A stretch of 64,000 nt of DNA. It comes from Kytococcus sedentarius DSM 20547. GTDB taxonomy: Bacteria > Actinomycetota > Actinomycetes > Actinomycetales > Dermatophilaceae. The stretch lies in NCBI RefSeq assembly GCF_000023925.1, contig NC_013169.1, positions 1,488,001-1,552,000 of the forward strand, read 5' to 3'. Below the pieces are notes generated by a model. That model saw only the letters and a program-made list of their open reading frames with translations, made no database searches and had not been told where the DNA came from. Shown piece after piece: positions 43,748-54,689 of the stretch. The translations under genes were made by a program, and so were the position numbers. Positions within the stretch are counted from its first letter, which is position 1. The number at the start of each line of letters is the position of its first letter.

Positions 43748-44512
43748 ATGTCACTGCATCCCCGCTCCGCCTCGCCCACCGCCGCCAGCGTGACGCAGCG
43801 CACGGCCGCGGGCTTCACCCCGCCCCTGACCGGCACCGCCGGAGGGCCCCTGGACGCCGCCGGGACCGCCGAGCAGCTCGGCCGCTTCACCTGCGACGAC
43901 CCGGTGCGGATGCGGCCCGTCGACCCGGGCCCCGGGCGCCTGCTGCTGGTCCGCCACGGGGAGACCGAGTGGTCGCGGGTCGGCCGCCACACGGGGCTGA
44001 CCGACCTCCCCCTGACCAATGAGGGACGCGCGCGGGCGGGCGGGCTGCCGGAACTCCTGGCACCCCACGACATCGTGCACGTGCGGTGCTCCCCCCTGCA
44101 GCGCGCGGCCGAGACGCTGCAGCTGGCCGGGCGCGAGCCGGACACCTACGACGCGGACCTCGCCGAGTGGGACTACGGCGCCGAGGAGGGCCGCACGACC
44201 GCCGAGGCCCGGGAGTCCGGGCGCCCCGGGTGGACCGTGTTCGACGGCGTGCCGCCCGGGGACACCCCCGGGGAGACGGTCGAGATGGTGGCGGCCCGGG
44301 CCAGCCGCGTGCTGGGCCGGGTGTGGGAGCACCTGGGCCGCGGCGACGTGCTGCTGGTGGGCCACGGCCACCACCTGCGGGTGCTGGCCGCGGTGTACCT
44401 GCGGCAGACGCCCTACCTCGCGGACAGCCTGGAGTTCGAGGCCGGGAGCCTCTGCGTGCTCGGGCACCACCGGGACACGCCCACCATCCAGCGGTGGAAC
44501 CTCACCCCCTGA
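43748..44512 (+). CDS. Histidine phosphatase family protein
   Basis: The 254-residue protein has an unconserved N-terminus of about 55 residues followed by the phosphoglycerate mutase-like core: RLLLVRHGETEWSRVGRHTG with the catalytic RHG, SPLQRAAETLQLAG, AEWDYGAEEGRTTAEA, and VLLVGHGHHLRVLAAVYL with the second His. Family members are small-molecule phosphatases or mutases. A second start at ATG 43910 would remove the extension, but the -10 box favours 43748. Confidence 0.88.
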   Translation: MSLHPRSASPTAASVTQRTAAGFTPPLTGTAGGPLDAAGTAEQLGRFTCDDPVRMRPVDPGPGRLLLVRHGETEWSRVGRHTGLTDLPLTNEGRARAGGLPELLAPHDIVHVRCSPLQRAAETLQLAGREPDTYDADLAEWDYGAEEGRTTAEARESGRPGWTVFDGVPPGDTPGETVEMVAARASRVLGRVWEHLGRGDVLLVGHGHHLRVLAAVYLRQTPYLADSLEFEAGSLCVLGHHRDTPTIQRWNLTP

Positions 44513-44560
44513 GGTGAGCGCCGGCCGGCCCGCGTGGTGACGACCCAGCGGGTCAGCGCC

Positions 44561-46072
44561 TCAGGCCGGCAGCGGCCACTGGTCCACCGGGGCGTGGGTG
44601 GCGTTGTTCTCCCAGTACAGGCGGGTCATCTCGGTGAGCGCGGCGTCACGGTCCATGCCCTGGGCCTCCAGCTGCTCCACGGCCCGGGTCTGCCACACCG
44701 CGCCGTTGACACCCGTCTCGCAGCGCCGCCGGATGGTGCCCAGGTAGGTGTCGGCGTCCTGGCGCGAGGTGCCCCCGGCCAGGAGTCCGTCGTGCGCCAG
44801 CGGCAGCAGGTGCTCGGTGAGCAGCTCGGTGACCGGCAGCGGCCCGCTGATGCCGGGCCAGACCAGCTCGGCATCCAGGCCGTGCTCGGCCGCGGCGTAG
44901 AAGTTGCGCTCGGCATCGTCGTGGGAGACGCCCACCCAGGGGTGCGGGGACTGGTCCACCAGGGTGCGCAGGAGGCCGTAGTACAGCGCGCAGTTGGCCA
45001 GCGTGTCGGCCGCGGTGGGCCCGGCGGGCATGACCCGGTTCTCCACCCGCAGGTGCGGCACGCCGTCGACCACGTCGTAGATGGCCCGGTTCCAACGCCA
45101 GATGGTGCCGTTGTGCAGCAGTAGCCGGGGCAGCTCGGGGGCTCGGCCCTTGCGGTCGCCGGGGGTAGCGCTCTTCGGGCCCCCCTCGTCGGCGGGCATC
45201 TCGAACAGCTCGGGCAGCAGGGCCGGGTAGGAACCGATGTTCTCCCGGAACAGGTCCGCCGGGGAGCTGATCCAGTCGCGGCCGAAGATGGCCCGCGAGG
45301 CCACCCCCTGGTTGCGGAGCTCGGGGGTGCGGGTGTCCAGCACCTGCTCGAACAGCGGGATGCGCGTCTCGGCCCACAGGCGCTTGCCGAACAGGAAGGG
45401 CGAGTTGGCGCCCGCGGCCACCTGCACGGCCGCGATCAGCTGGGCCGCGTTCCAGAAGGTCGCGAACTTCTCCGGGGAGACCTGGCGGTGCAGCTGCAGC
45501 GAGGTGCAAGCGGCCGCCGGGGCGATGCCGGGCACGTACATCTGCACGCGCTCCCCACCGGGCCCGGCGATGTCCAGGCTCGCGCCCTCGCCGCCCCGCT
45601 CGTGGAGGATCGCCTTCTCCAGGGCGGTGTACCGGGCCCCGCCGGAGATCCACTCCCCCTCCAGGTGCTCGGGGCGCAGCGTGGGCAGGATGCCGATGGG
45701 CACCATGCGGCAGGCGGCCTGCTGGGCGGCGTCCTCGGCCTCCTGCAGGTGGTGCAGCACGACGTGCTCGAGCGAGGGCGAGGCGCCGGTCGCCGCCGGG
45801 CGGGGCGCCACGTTCACCTCGATGTTGAAGCGCGCCAGCTCGGACTGGAAGTGGTCGCCCAAGTGCTCCAGGACGTCGTCGTTCGACATCGAGGGCTGCA
45901 TCTGCTCGTCCACGAGGTTCAGCTCGAGCTCCAACCCGATCTTCGGGAAGGTCGCGTCGAACTCGGCGTGGGCGAGCACCCAGGTGAAGGTCTCCAGCTC
46001 CTGGTTCACCTCCTGGCGGAAGCGCCTGCGCTCCTCCGCGGAGTACTCCGTCTTCTCGACCTCAGCACCCAT
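44561..46072 (-). CDS. Glutamate-cysteine ligase family protein (GCS2-like)
   Basis: The 503-residue protein carries the carboxylate-amine ligase pattern of the GCS2 group: FPKIGLELELNLVDEQ near residue 45, NIEVNVAPRPAATG, and WRWNRAIYDVVDGVPHLRVE with the metal-binding ENRVMPAGPT. Relatives form gamma-glutamyl bonds; known members make gamma-glutamylcysteine. In mycothiol-using actinobacteria the product is uncertain. Start ATG 46072 opens MGAEVEKTEYSAEE. Confidence 0.8.
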   Translation of the reverse strand: MGAEVEKTEYSAEERRRFRQEVNQELETFTWVLAHAEFDATFPKIGLELELNLVDEQMQPSMSNDDVLEHLGDHFQSELARFNIEVNVAPRPAATGASPSLEHVVLHHLQEAEDAAQQAACRMVPIGILPTLRPEHLEGEWISGGARYTALEKAILHERGGEGASLDIAGPGGERVQMYVPGIAPAAACTSLQLHRQVSPEKFATFWNAAQLIAAVQVAAGANSPFLFGKRLWAETRIPLFEQVLDTRTPELRNQGVASRAIFGRDWISSPADLFRENIGSYPALLPELFEMPADEGGPKSATPGDRKGRAPELPRLLLHNGTIWRWNRAIYDVVDGVPHLRVENRVMPAGPTAADTLANCALYYGLLRTLVDQSPHPWVGVSHDDAERNFYAAAEHGLDAELVWPGISGPLPVTELLTEHLLPLAHDGLLAGGTSRQDADTYLGTIRRRCETGVNGAVWQTRAVEQLEAQGMDRDAALTEMTRLYWENNATHAPVDQWPLPA

Positions 46073-46117
46073 GACCCTGCCCTTCCGCCGACGATGTGGG
46101 GCCATCCTCACACGCCG

Positions 46118-46149
46118 GAGCCGGCCACGCCTCAGGGCGTGACCGGCTC
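46118..46149 (-). terminator. Hairpin after gcvP
   Basis: GAGCCGGCCACGCC (46118-46131) pairs with GGCGTGACCGGCTC (46136-46149) with one mismatch and a 4-base loop, about 40 bases beyond the gcvP stop. It separates gcvP from the GCS2-type gene on the same strand. Confidence 0.75.
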
Positions 46150-46188
46150 CACAACTCCGGACCGAGCGCAGGGCGCCCGCGGACCGGC

Positions 46189-49146
<2,958 letters not shown>

Positions 49147-49204
49147 GGGTCCTCCTCGCGTCGTTGCGTGGGTCGGAGTTCACTCCCCCTCTGTGGGCAC
49201 AGGG

Positions 49205-49305
49205 GCCGGCCAGAGTTGCCTCGTCCGCGGAGTCCGTGCGCCTGAGAGATTCCGGGGAGGTTGCTCCTTCGGCGTCCCTCGACGGGACTCTCCCCCGCGG
49301 GGTCG
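49205..49305 (-). promoter_or_regulatory. Glycine riboswitch upstream of gcvP
   Basis: On the minus strand the leader reads GGGGGAGAGTCCCG, then GCCGAAGGAGCAACC, then GGAATCTCTCAGGC followed by ACGGACTCCG. These are the conserved parts of the glycine aptamer (P1 GGGAGAG, the GCCGAAGGAGCAA core and CTCTCAGGC). Only one full aptamer is evident; the following GAGGCAACTCTGG may be the remains of the second unit. It lies about 60 bases before the gcvP start. Confidence 0.88.
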
Positions 49306-49367
49306 ACAGCACCGGCGAGTGTACGACGTGGGGCCCGTCAAGGGAATGGCTCGAGCAGGTTCGCCGC

Positions 49368-49919
49368 TCAGGCGCCGCGGCGGGAACGGCGCGCAGCGAG
49401 CTCGTCGACCACGGCGTCCGCGCCCTGCACCCCGGGCAGCTCGCCCAGGCTCCCCTCGACCTCGCGCCACACGCTGGAGATCGCGATGCCGAAGACACCC
49501 TGTCCCCCGCGGACCAGGTCGATGACCTCGTCGTCGCTGGTGCACTCGTAGACCGAGGCGCCGTCCGACATCAGGGTCAGGGAGGCGAGGTCGTCCGCGC
49601 CACGGTCGGCGACGGCGTCCACGGCCACGCGGATCTGCTGGAGGGAGACCCCCGTGTCCAGGAGGCGCTTGATGATCTTGAGCACGACGATGTCGCGGAA
49701 GGAGTACAGCCGCTGGGTGCCGGATCCGCTGGCCCCGCGCACGCTCGGCCGCAGCAGGCCGGTGCGGGCCCAGTAGTCGAGCTGGCGGTAGCTCACACCC
49801 GCCGCGGCGCAGGCCTGCGGGCCGCGGTAGCCCAGTGCGTCACGGGCTGCGGCAGCCGGGTCCTCGAACAGGGGCTCCTGCTCTCCCGGGAGGCCCTGCG
49901 CGGGCGGCTTGGTGGTCAC
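49368..49919 (-). CDS. MerR-family regulator (Rv1830-like)
   Basis: The 183-residue protein has an unusual MerR domain with GYRGPQACAAAGVSYRQLDY and ARTGLLRPSVRGASGSGTQ in place of the usual start, then RLYSFRDIVVLKIIKRLLD and LQQIRVAVD. This resembles Rv1830 of M. tuberculosis, encoded near garA-ftsR there as well. Start GTG 49919 is chosen from homology. A 25-base inverted repeat lies 72 bases upstream. Confidence 0.82.
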   Translation of the reverse strand: MTTKPPAQGLPGEQEPLFEDPAAAARDALGYRGPQACAAAGVSYRQLDYWARTGLLRPSVRGASGSGTQRLYSFRDIVVLKIIKRLLDTGVSLQQIRVAVDAVADRGADDLASLTLMSDGASVYECTSDDEVIDLVRGGQGVFGIAISSVWREVEGSLGELPGVQGADAVVDELAARRSRRGA

Positions 49920-49990
49920 GAGGACGACGGTACTGCCCCGCCCCCGGGGAGGCAACGCCGCCACGCCGGGCCGCGAGCGCGCCCAGAGAA

Positions 49991-50015
49991 CCTCATCCTC
50001 AGGTCGAGGGTGAGG
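49991..50015. promoter_or_regulatory. Inverted repeat upstream of the MerR gene
   Basis: CCTCATCCTC (49991-50000) and GAGGGTGAGG (50006-50015) are complementary at nine of ten positions around a 5-base spacer. This is the right form for a MerR-family operator and may mediate autoregulation of the Rv1830-like gene. The flanking 49920-50051 has no gene. Confidence 0.45.
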
Positions 50016-50051
50016 CCCCAGGCGAGCGAGGAGGGCCAACGGGCCGGGCGA

Positions 50052-50762
50052 TCAGCCCAGTTCGGCGCGCACCAGGGCGACGTGCAGCGAGAGGCACGCA
50101 GCGGCGAGCCGGGCCCGCATCTCGTCCCGCTGCTCCGGGGCGGGGCGGAAGGAGGTGAGGGTCTGCTGCACCAGGGCGGCCTCGCGGTCGGCGGCGAGGC
50201 GGAACATGCGCAGGTGGCGCGGCTCGAGCCCGAAGCTCGCGAAGGTGCCCACCGCCCGGGCGATCTCCACGTCCAGGGCGGTGTACCACCCGTCCTTGTC
50301 GGCCTGCACCAGACCGAAGGAGGCCATGTCCTGCAGCTGCTCGGCAGTGACCTCGGCGTTCCGGCACAGCTCGGCGCGGCTGACCCGCACGGCCTGCTCA
50401 CCGGGTGCGAAGGCAGCGGCCTCCACGGGCGTCCCTCCCCCGGCGCGCAGCGCCCCCAGCGGAGGCGGTGCCGGGCGACCCGGGGCGGGGGCGTCGAGGT
50501 CCACGTCCAACCCGCGGTCCATCTGGTCCAGGGCGTCGGCGATCACCTTCAGCGGCCAGAAGCGGTCGCGTTGGGAGGTCAGGATGAACCGCAGGCGCTC
50601 CACCTGGTCGTCGGAGAAGAGGCGGTAGCCGGAGGCGGTCCGCTCGGGGGTGATCAGCCCCTTGCCCTCCAGGAAGCGCACCTTGGAGATCGTCAGGTCG
50701 GGGAAGTCCCCGGACAGCTCACGGACCACCTGCCCGATGGTGTGGCGACCCTCCCCGGTCAT
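50052..50762 (-). CDS. ftsR: MerR-family regulator FtsR-like (Rv1828-like)
   Basis: The 236-residue protein has a MerR DNA-binding domain (TIGQVVRELSGDFPDLTISKVR, FLEGKGLITPERTASGYR, LFSDDQVERLRFILTSQRD) and a C-terminal winged-helix-like domain (RVSRAELCRNAEVTAEQLQD). In corynebacteria the orthologue FtsR activates ftsZ. Its ATG overlaps the stop of the FHA gene (ATGA), as in the mycobacterial garA-Rv1828 pair. Confidence 0.85.
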   Translation of the reverse strand: MTGEGRHTIGQVVRELSGDFPDLTISKVRFLEGKGLITPERTASGYRLFSDDQVERLRFILTSQRDRFWPLKVIADALDQMDRGLDVDLDAPAPGRPAPPPLGALRAGGGTPVEAAAFAPGEQAVRVSRAELCRNAEVTAEQLQDMASFGLVQADKDGWYTALDVEIARAVGTFASFGLEPRHLRMFRLAADREAALVQQTLTSFRPAPEQRDEMRARLAAACLSLHVALVRAELG

Positions 50763-51217
50763 GCGTCCAGCGCGGTCGCGGGGTGGAAGGTCAGCCGGAA
50801 CTTGCCGATCTGCACCACGTCGCCCTGGGCCAGGTCGGCGGACTCCACCGGCTCGTCGTTGACGTAGGTGCCGTTGGTCGAGCGCGTGTCCACCACTCGG
50901 AAGGATCCCTCGGGCGTCGCCTCGAAGCGGGCGTGGTGGCGGGAGACGGTGACGTCGTCCAGCACGATGTCGGCGTCCGGGGCGCGCCCCACGGCGGACT
51001 GCTCCTCGTCGAGCAGGTACCGGGCGCCGGCCGAGGGGCCACTGGGGATCAGGAGCAGGGCCGTGCCGGGGCGCAGCGCCGCGATCATCTCTGCGTCCAC
51101 GTCCGTCATCACGCCGGGGGTGCGGGTGTGCTGGCCCGTCGGGGCGCCGGGGGCGACCTCGATGCGGGAGGTCGCGGCGTCGGGCAGGTGCGGAGTCTCC
51201 CCCGGGTTGGAGGTCAT
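50759..51217 (-). CDS. garA: FHA-domain protein, GarA/OdhI orthologue by position
   Basis: The 152-residue protein has a C-terminal FHA domain: SAVGRAPDADIVLDDVTVSR with HHARF and DTRSTNGTYVN, which bind phosphothreonine. Synteny (gcvH before, ftsR after) identifies it as the GarA/OdhI counterpart, which inhibits 2-oxoglutarate dehydrogenase and tunes glutamate metabolism. The N-terminus lacks the ETTSVFR-type phosphorylation site of GarA/OdhI; ATSRIEVAPG lies in roughly that region. Start ATG 51217 follows GAAAGGA. Confidence 0.85.
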   Translation of the reverse strand: MTSNPGETPHLPDAATSRIEVAPGAPTGQHTRTPGVMTDVDAEMIAALRPGTALLLIPSGPSAGARYLLDEEQSAVGRAPDADIVLDDVTVSRHHARFEATPEGSFRVVDTRSTNGTYVNDEPVESADLAQGDVVQIGKFRLTFHPATALDA

Positions 51218-51244
51218 GCGCCTGGTCCTTTCAGAGTCGGGGGC

Positions 51245-51279
51245 GGCGGGTGCCGGACCGCGGGGGTCCGGCACCCGCC
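51245..51279 (-). terminator. Strong hairpin between gcvH and garA
   Basis: GGCGGGTGCCGGACC (51245-51259) and GGTCCGGCACCCGCC (51265-51279) form a perfect 15-base-pair stem with a 5-base loop, 15 bases after the gcvH stop. It ends the gcvH transcript, so garA-ftsR need their own promoter. Confidence 0.85.
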
Positions 51280-51293
51280 GGGGGTGGTTGACG

Positions 51294-51683
51294 TCAGTCG
51301 AGCGTCGCGGCGTACGCCTCGGCGTCGATGAGCTCCTCCACCTCGGAGGCCTCGGTGACCTTGATCTCGAACATCCAGCCCTCACCGTAGGGGTCGGTGT
51401 TCACGGCCTCCGGGGTGGCGTCCAGAGCCTCGTTCACGGCGGTGATCTCCCCGGTCAGGGGGGAGTACACGTCGCTCACAGACTTGGTGGACTCGACCTC
51501 GCCGGCGGCGTCGTCGCGCGAGAAGGTGTCGCCCACGGCGGGCAGGGTCACGAACACGACGTCGCCCAGCGCGTCCTGCGCGTAGGCCGTGATCCCGACG
51601 CGGTAGACGCCGTCGCCGGCCTCACGGAGCCACTCGTGCTTGTCCGTGTAGAGCAGATCCTGGGGGTATTCCATGTCGCTCAT
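51294..51683 (-). CDS. gcvH: Glycine cleavage system H protein
   Basis: The 129-residue lipoyl protein has the lipoylated lysine in VESTKSVSDVYSPLTGEI (near residue 66) and the flanking VGITAYAQDALGDVVFVTLP. It shuttles the aminomethyl group between P, T and L proteins. GAAGGAG precedes ATG 51683. It follows the DUF881 block as in mycobacteria. Confidence 0.95.
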   Translation of the reverse strand: MSDMEYPQDLLYTDKHEWLREAGDGVYRVGITAYAQDALGDVVFVTLPAVGDTFSRDDAAGEVESTKSVSDVYSPLTGEITAVNEALDATPEAVNTDPYGEGWMFEIKVTEASEVEELIDAEAYAATLD

Positions 51684-51746
51684 CGCACTCCTTCGGGTGA
51701 TGGTTGCGGCAATCCTAGTCCGGTCGTGGTGGAGTCCGGGGGCGAC

Positions 51747-52493
51747 TCACCCGTCGAGGGGGACGACGGACTCGATGCGGACCTCGTCCAGCACCAGCAC
51801 ACGCACCGTGGAGCCCTCCTGCTGAGCGGACTCCACCACCCCGCCGGGGATCTCCATGGCCGTGGCCATGGTCTGGGCGGGTCCGATGGCGACCACGAGG
51901 TAGGGGGGCTCCAACGGCTCGCCGTCCATGACCACCTGCCCCTCATTGTCGTCGACGAACCACGTGGAGGCCACGACGCGGCGGTCGTTGACCTCGATCA
52001 CCTCGGCCCCGGCGTCGCGGAGCTCCTGCACCGCATCGAGCAGGGCGGGGGCGCCGAGCTCACCGGCCGCGGGGATCGTCATCTGGATGCCCTCCCCGGA
52101 GGCCGGCACCGTGCCGGCGAGGATGCCAAGCTCCTGGGCACGCTGCCGGGCCTGGCGCTCGGCCTCGGAGCTGTCCTGACCGGCTGCCAGGGCCGCCTTC
52201 TGCTCCAGCAGGACCCGGCGCTGCTCGTCGAGCTCGTCGTCGTGCTGCTCCACGTCGTGCAGCAGCTCGACCAGCTCGGCCTCGGAGAGCTCGCGCACCG
52301 TGTCGCGGGAACGGTCGAGGCTACTGGTGGACAGGGCGAAGCCGAGCGCCCCCAGCAGCAGGGCCACGGTGAGGCTCCCGGCGCCGGTCAGCGCACGCCA
52401 CCCCTGCCGCCGGCGGGGGGCGCGACGGATCGGCGCCGGGCGCGTCCGGCGGCGTGGTTCCTCGCGTGGGGCGTCCTGGTCGGGCTCAGGCAT
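51747..52493 (-). CDS. DUF881 membrane-anchored protein (second copy)
   Basis: The 248-residue protein has a basic cytoplasmic N-terminus (RRRTRPAPIRRAPRRR), one membrane helix (LTVALLLGALGFALS), a coiled coil (LVELLHDVEQHDDELDEQRR) and a DUF881 domain (GAPALLDAVQELRDAGAEVI, ASTWF). It corresponds to Rv1825. The function is unknown; a role at the cell envelope or division site is an inference. It overlaps the DUF1290 gene by eight bases. Confidence 0.85.
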   Translation of the reverse strand: MPEPDQDAPREEPRRRTRPAPIRRAPRRRQGWRALTGAGSLTVALLLGALGFALSTSSLDRSRDTVRELSEAELVELLHDVEQHDDELDEQRRVLLEQKAALAAGQDSSEAERQARQRAQELGILAGTVPASGEGIQMTIPAAGELGAPALLDAVQELRDAGAEVIEVNDRRVVASTWFVDDNEGQVVMDGEPLEPPYLVVAIGPAQTMATAMEIPGGVVESAQQEGSTVRVLVLDEVRIESVVPLDG

Positions 52494-52818
52494 GGAAGAG
52501 GTGCCTCCGGATCCCGGCGACGTTGCTGAAGATGCGCAGCCCCAGCACGACCACGACGCCGGTGGTCAGCTGGGCGCCGACCCCGAGCTGGTCACCGATC
52601 CACACGATGAACGCGGCGACCACCACGTTGGAGAGGAACGAGACCACGAAGACCTTCTCCGAGAAGATCCCCTCCAGGGCCGCGCGGGCGCCGCCGAACA
52701 CCGCATCGAGGGCGGCGATCACGGCGATGGGCAGGTACGGCTCGAGCCACAGGGGCACGTCCGGCTGCAGCCAGACCCCCAGGACGATGCCGAGGACGAG
52801 TCCGACGATGGGGATCAT
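52486..52818 (-). CDS. sbp: Small basic membrane protein DUF1290
   Basis: The 110-residue protein has three hydrophobic segments and the conserved PYLPIAVIAALDAVFGG region, followed by FSEKVFVVSFLSNVVVAAFIV. It is the Rv1824/Sbp type, always found between two DUF881 genes. Function unknown. Start ATG 52818 overlaps the upstream stop. Confidence 0.88.
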   Translation of the reverse strand: MIPIVGLVLGIVLGVWLQPDVPLWLEPYLPIAVIAALDAVFGGARAALEGIFSEKVFVVSFLSNVVVAAFIVWIGDQLGVGAQLTTGVVVVLGLRIFSNVAGIRRHLFHA

Positions 52819-53645
52819 GGGGCCTCCACGGTGATCGGGCGGGCGTGGTGCAGGGACAGGGTGGGGTCGGGGGCCAGCACGAGGCCCTGGACGCCCTCGA
52901 GGGTGGCCCGGATGCCGAAGTCGTCACGCAGCACCGCCAGCTGGGTGGACCCGCCGAGCTCGTCGAAGCGGCCCGGGAGCTCCTCCGGACCGATCGCTTC
53001 GATGGTGTACGGCCGTTCCAGGGCGCGGAAGTCGACCACCAGGGCCTTGCCGGCGAAGCGGATGCCCGCGTTCGCGCTGAGGCGGTGACCGTTGATCGCC
53101 GCGTCCTCGGCACCGGCGGCCCACAGCAGGTTCACCAGGCGCTGCAGGTCGGCGGCGATCACCCGCTCCGCGGGGTCCTCGACGGCGGGGTCGTCCAGCC
53201 GGATGCGCAGGCCGTCACCGCTCACCTCCGTGGCGGCGGCCGCGGCGGCACTCGCCTCGTAGGTGGCGGCGAGGTCCTCCTGGCCGCCGCTGGTCAGGAC
53301 GCGTCGCTGCTGCTCCTCCACGGCACGCTGCTCACGCGCCAGGGCCTCCGACTGGTCCCGGAGGAGCTCCTGGCGTTCTGAGAGGCGCTCGGCGAGCTGC
53401 GCGCGCGGAGAGGACACCGCATCGGGCGCGCGCAGGGTCTGGTAGCCCACCGCCACGAGCACGCCGATGAGGACGGTGGTCGCCAGCATCACCAGGCGGG
53501 CCGCGAGGCGGGCGGCAAGGGTGGGGGGCGCCGCGCCGGGGCCCGTGCGGCGGGCGTGCTCGGCCTCGTAGGACGGTTCCAGGGGCTGGGCCAGGAGCTG
53601 CTCGATGAGGTTGGCCGGACCCTGCCGCGGTTGCTGCTGGTCCAT
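52815..53645 (-). CDS. DUF881 membrane-anchored protein (first copy)
   Basis: The 276-residue protein has one helix (LVMLATTVLIGVLVAVGYQ), a long coiled coil (residues about 80-115, rich in Glu/Gln/Arg) and a DUF881 domain (VNLLWAAGAEDAAINGHRLS, VLAPDPTLSLHHARP). It is the Rv1823 counterpart and starts the five-gene block that runs into gcvH. In M. tuberculosis pgsA2 precedes this block; here fdhD is found instead. Confidence 0.85.
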   Translation of the reverse strand: MDQQQPRQGPANLIEQLLAQPLEPSYEAEHARRTGPGAAPPTLAARLAARLVMLATTVLIGVLVAVGYQTLRAPDAVSSPRAQLAERLSERQELLRDQSEALAREQRAVEEQQRRVLTSGGQEDLAATYEASAAAAAATEVSGDGLRIRLDDPAVEDPAERVIAADLQRLVNLLWAAGAEDAAINGHRLSANAGIRFAGKALVVDFRALERPYTIEAIGPEELPGRFDELGGSTQLAVLRDDFGIRATLEGVQGLVLAPDPTLSLHHARPITVEAP

Positions 53646-53710
53646 GCCCCTCCCTTCCGGACGTCGGCCACAGGCGGTGTGCCGTGGCGCCGCATGCTAC
53701 TCCCGCCCCG

Positions 53711-54556
53711 TCACTCGGTGACGCCCTCGACCCGCTCGGCGTGGGTGTAGACGTTCATGGAGTCGCCGCGCACGAAACCGACCAGCGTCAGACCGGAGGA
53801 GTCGGCCAGCTCGACCGCAAGCGAGGAGGGCGCCGAGACGGCCGTCAGCACCGGGATGCCCGCCATGACCGCCTTCTGCACGAGCTCGAAGCTGGCCCGA
53901 CCCGAGACCTGCAGCACGGTGCCGGCGGCGGGCAAGCGGTCCTGCATCGCGGCCCACCCGATGACCTTGTCGACCGCGTTGTGGCGGCCGACGTCCTCGC
54001 GGACCACGAGCGCCTCACCGGTGGCGGGGTCGAAGAGCCCCGCGGCGTGGAGTCCCCCGGTGCGCTCGAACACCTCCTGGGCCCGGCGCAGCGCGACGGG
54101 GAACCCGGCGATGCGCTCCGGGGTGAGGGTCACCGCATCGGCGTGCAGGTCGTGGGCGGAGACCGTGTGGACGGCCTCGATGCTGGCCTTGCCGCAGACG
54201 CCGCAGCTGCTGGTGGTGTAGAAGTTCCGCTCGGCCGAGGCCGGCACCGGCGGCACGTGGTCGGCCAACGCGAGGTCGAGTACGTTGTAGGTGTTGGCCT
54301 GACCACCCCCCGTGCCCGGCCCGCCGCAGTGGATGGCGGCGCGGACATCCGACGCCGTGCGGATGATGCCCTCGGAGACCAGGAACCCGGTGGCGAGCTC
54401 GACGTCGTGCCCGGGGGTGCGCATGGTCACGGCCAGGGGGGTGCCGGCGATGCGGATCTCCAGCGGCTCCTCCGCGGCCAGGGTGTCCACGACACGGCGC
54501 GGCGGCTCGCTGCCTCGGATGCGCCGGACCGGCCGGCGGACGGTGATGCGTCCCAT
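53711..54556 (-). CDS. fdhD: Formate dehydrogenase accessory sulfurtransferase FdhD
   Basis: The 281-residue protein has the sulfur-transfer cysteines in [15 protein letters not shown] (CGVC near residue 119), with [33 protein letters not shown] and [16 protein letters not shown]. FdhD passes sulfur from IscS to the molybdopterin cofactor of formate dehydrogenase. No formate dehydrogenase gene is in the window. Confidence 0.94.
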   Translation of the reverse strand: MGRITVRRPVRRIRGSEPPRRVVDTLAAEEPLEIRIAGTPLAVTMRTPGHDVELATGFLVSEGIIRTASDVRAAIHCGGPGTGGGQANTYNVLDLALADHVPPVPASAERNFYTTSSCGVCGKASIEAVHTVSAHDLHADAVTLTPERIAGFPVALRRAQEVFERTGGLHAAGLFDPATGEALVVREDVGRHNAVDKVIGWAAMQDRLPAAGTVLQVSGRASFELVQKAVMAGIPVLTAVSAPSSLAVELADSSGLTLVGFVRGDSMNVYTHAERVEGVTE

Positions 54557-54689
54557 GGGGGCAGGGTCTCACGCGCCCGCCACACCGCCCGGCGCCGGTG
54601 GTCTGCCGGCGTGCCCCGCCGCCCCGTGCCGACCTACCGCCAGTCCCCCCACCCGCGCCCGGCTCCCGCACCCCGGCGGCGTCGTCGTC

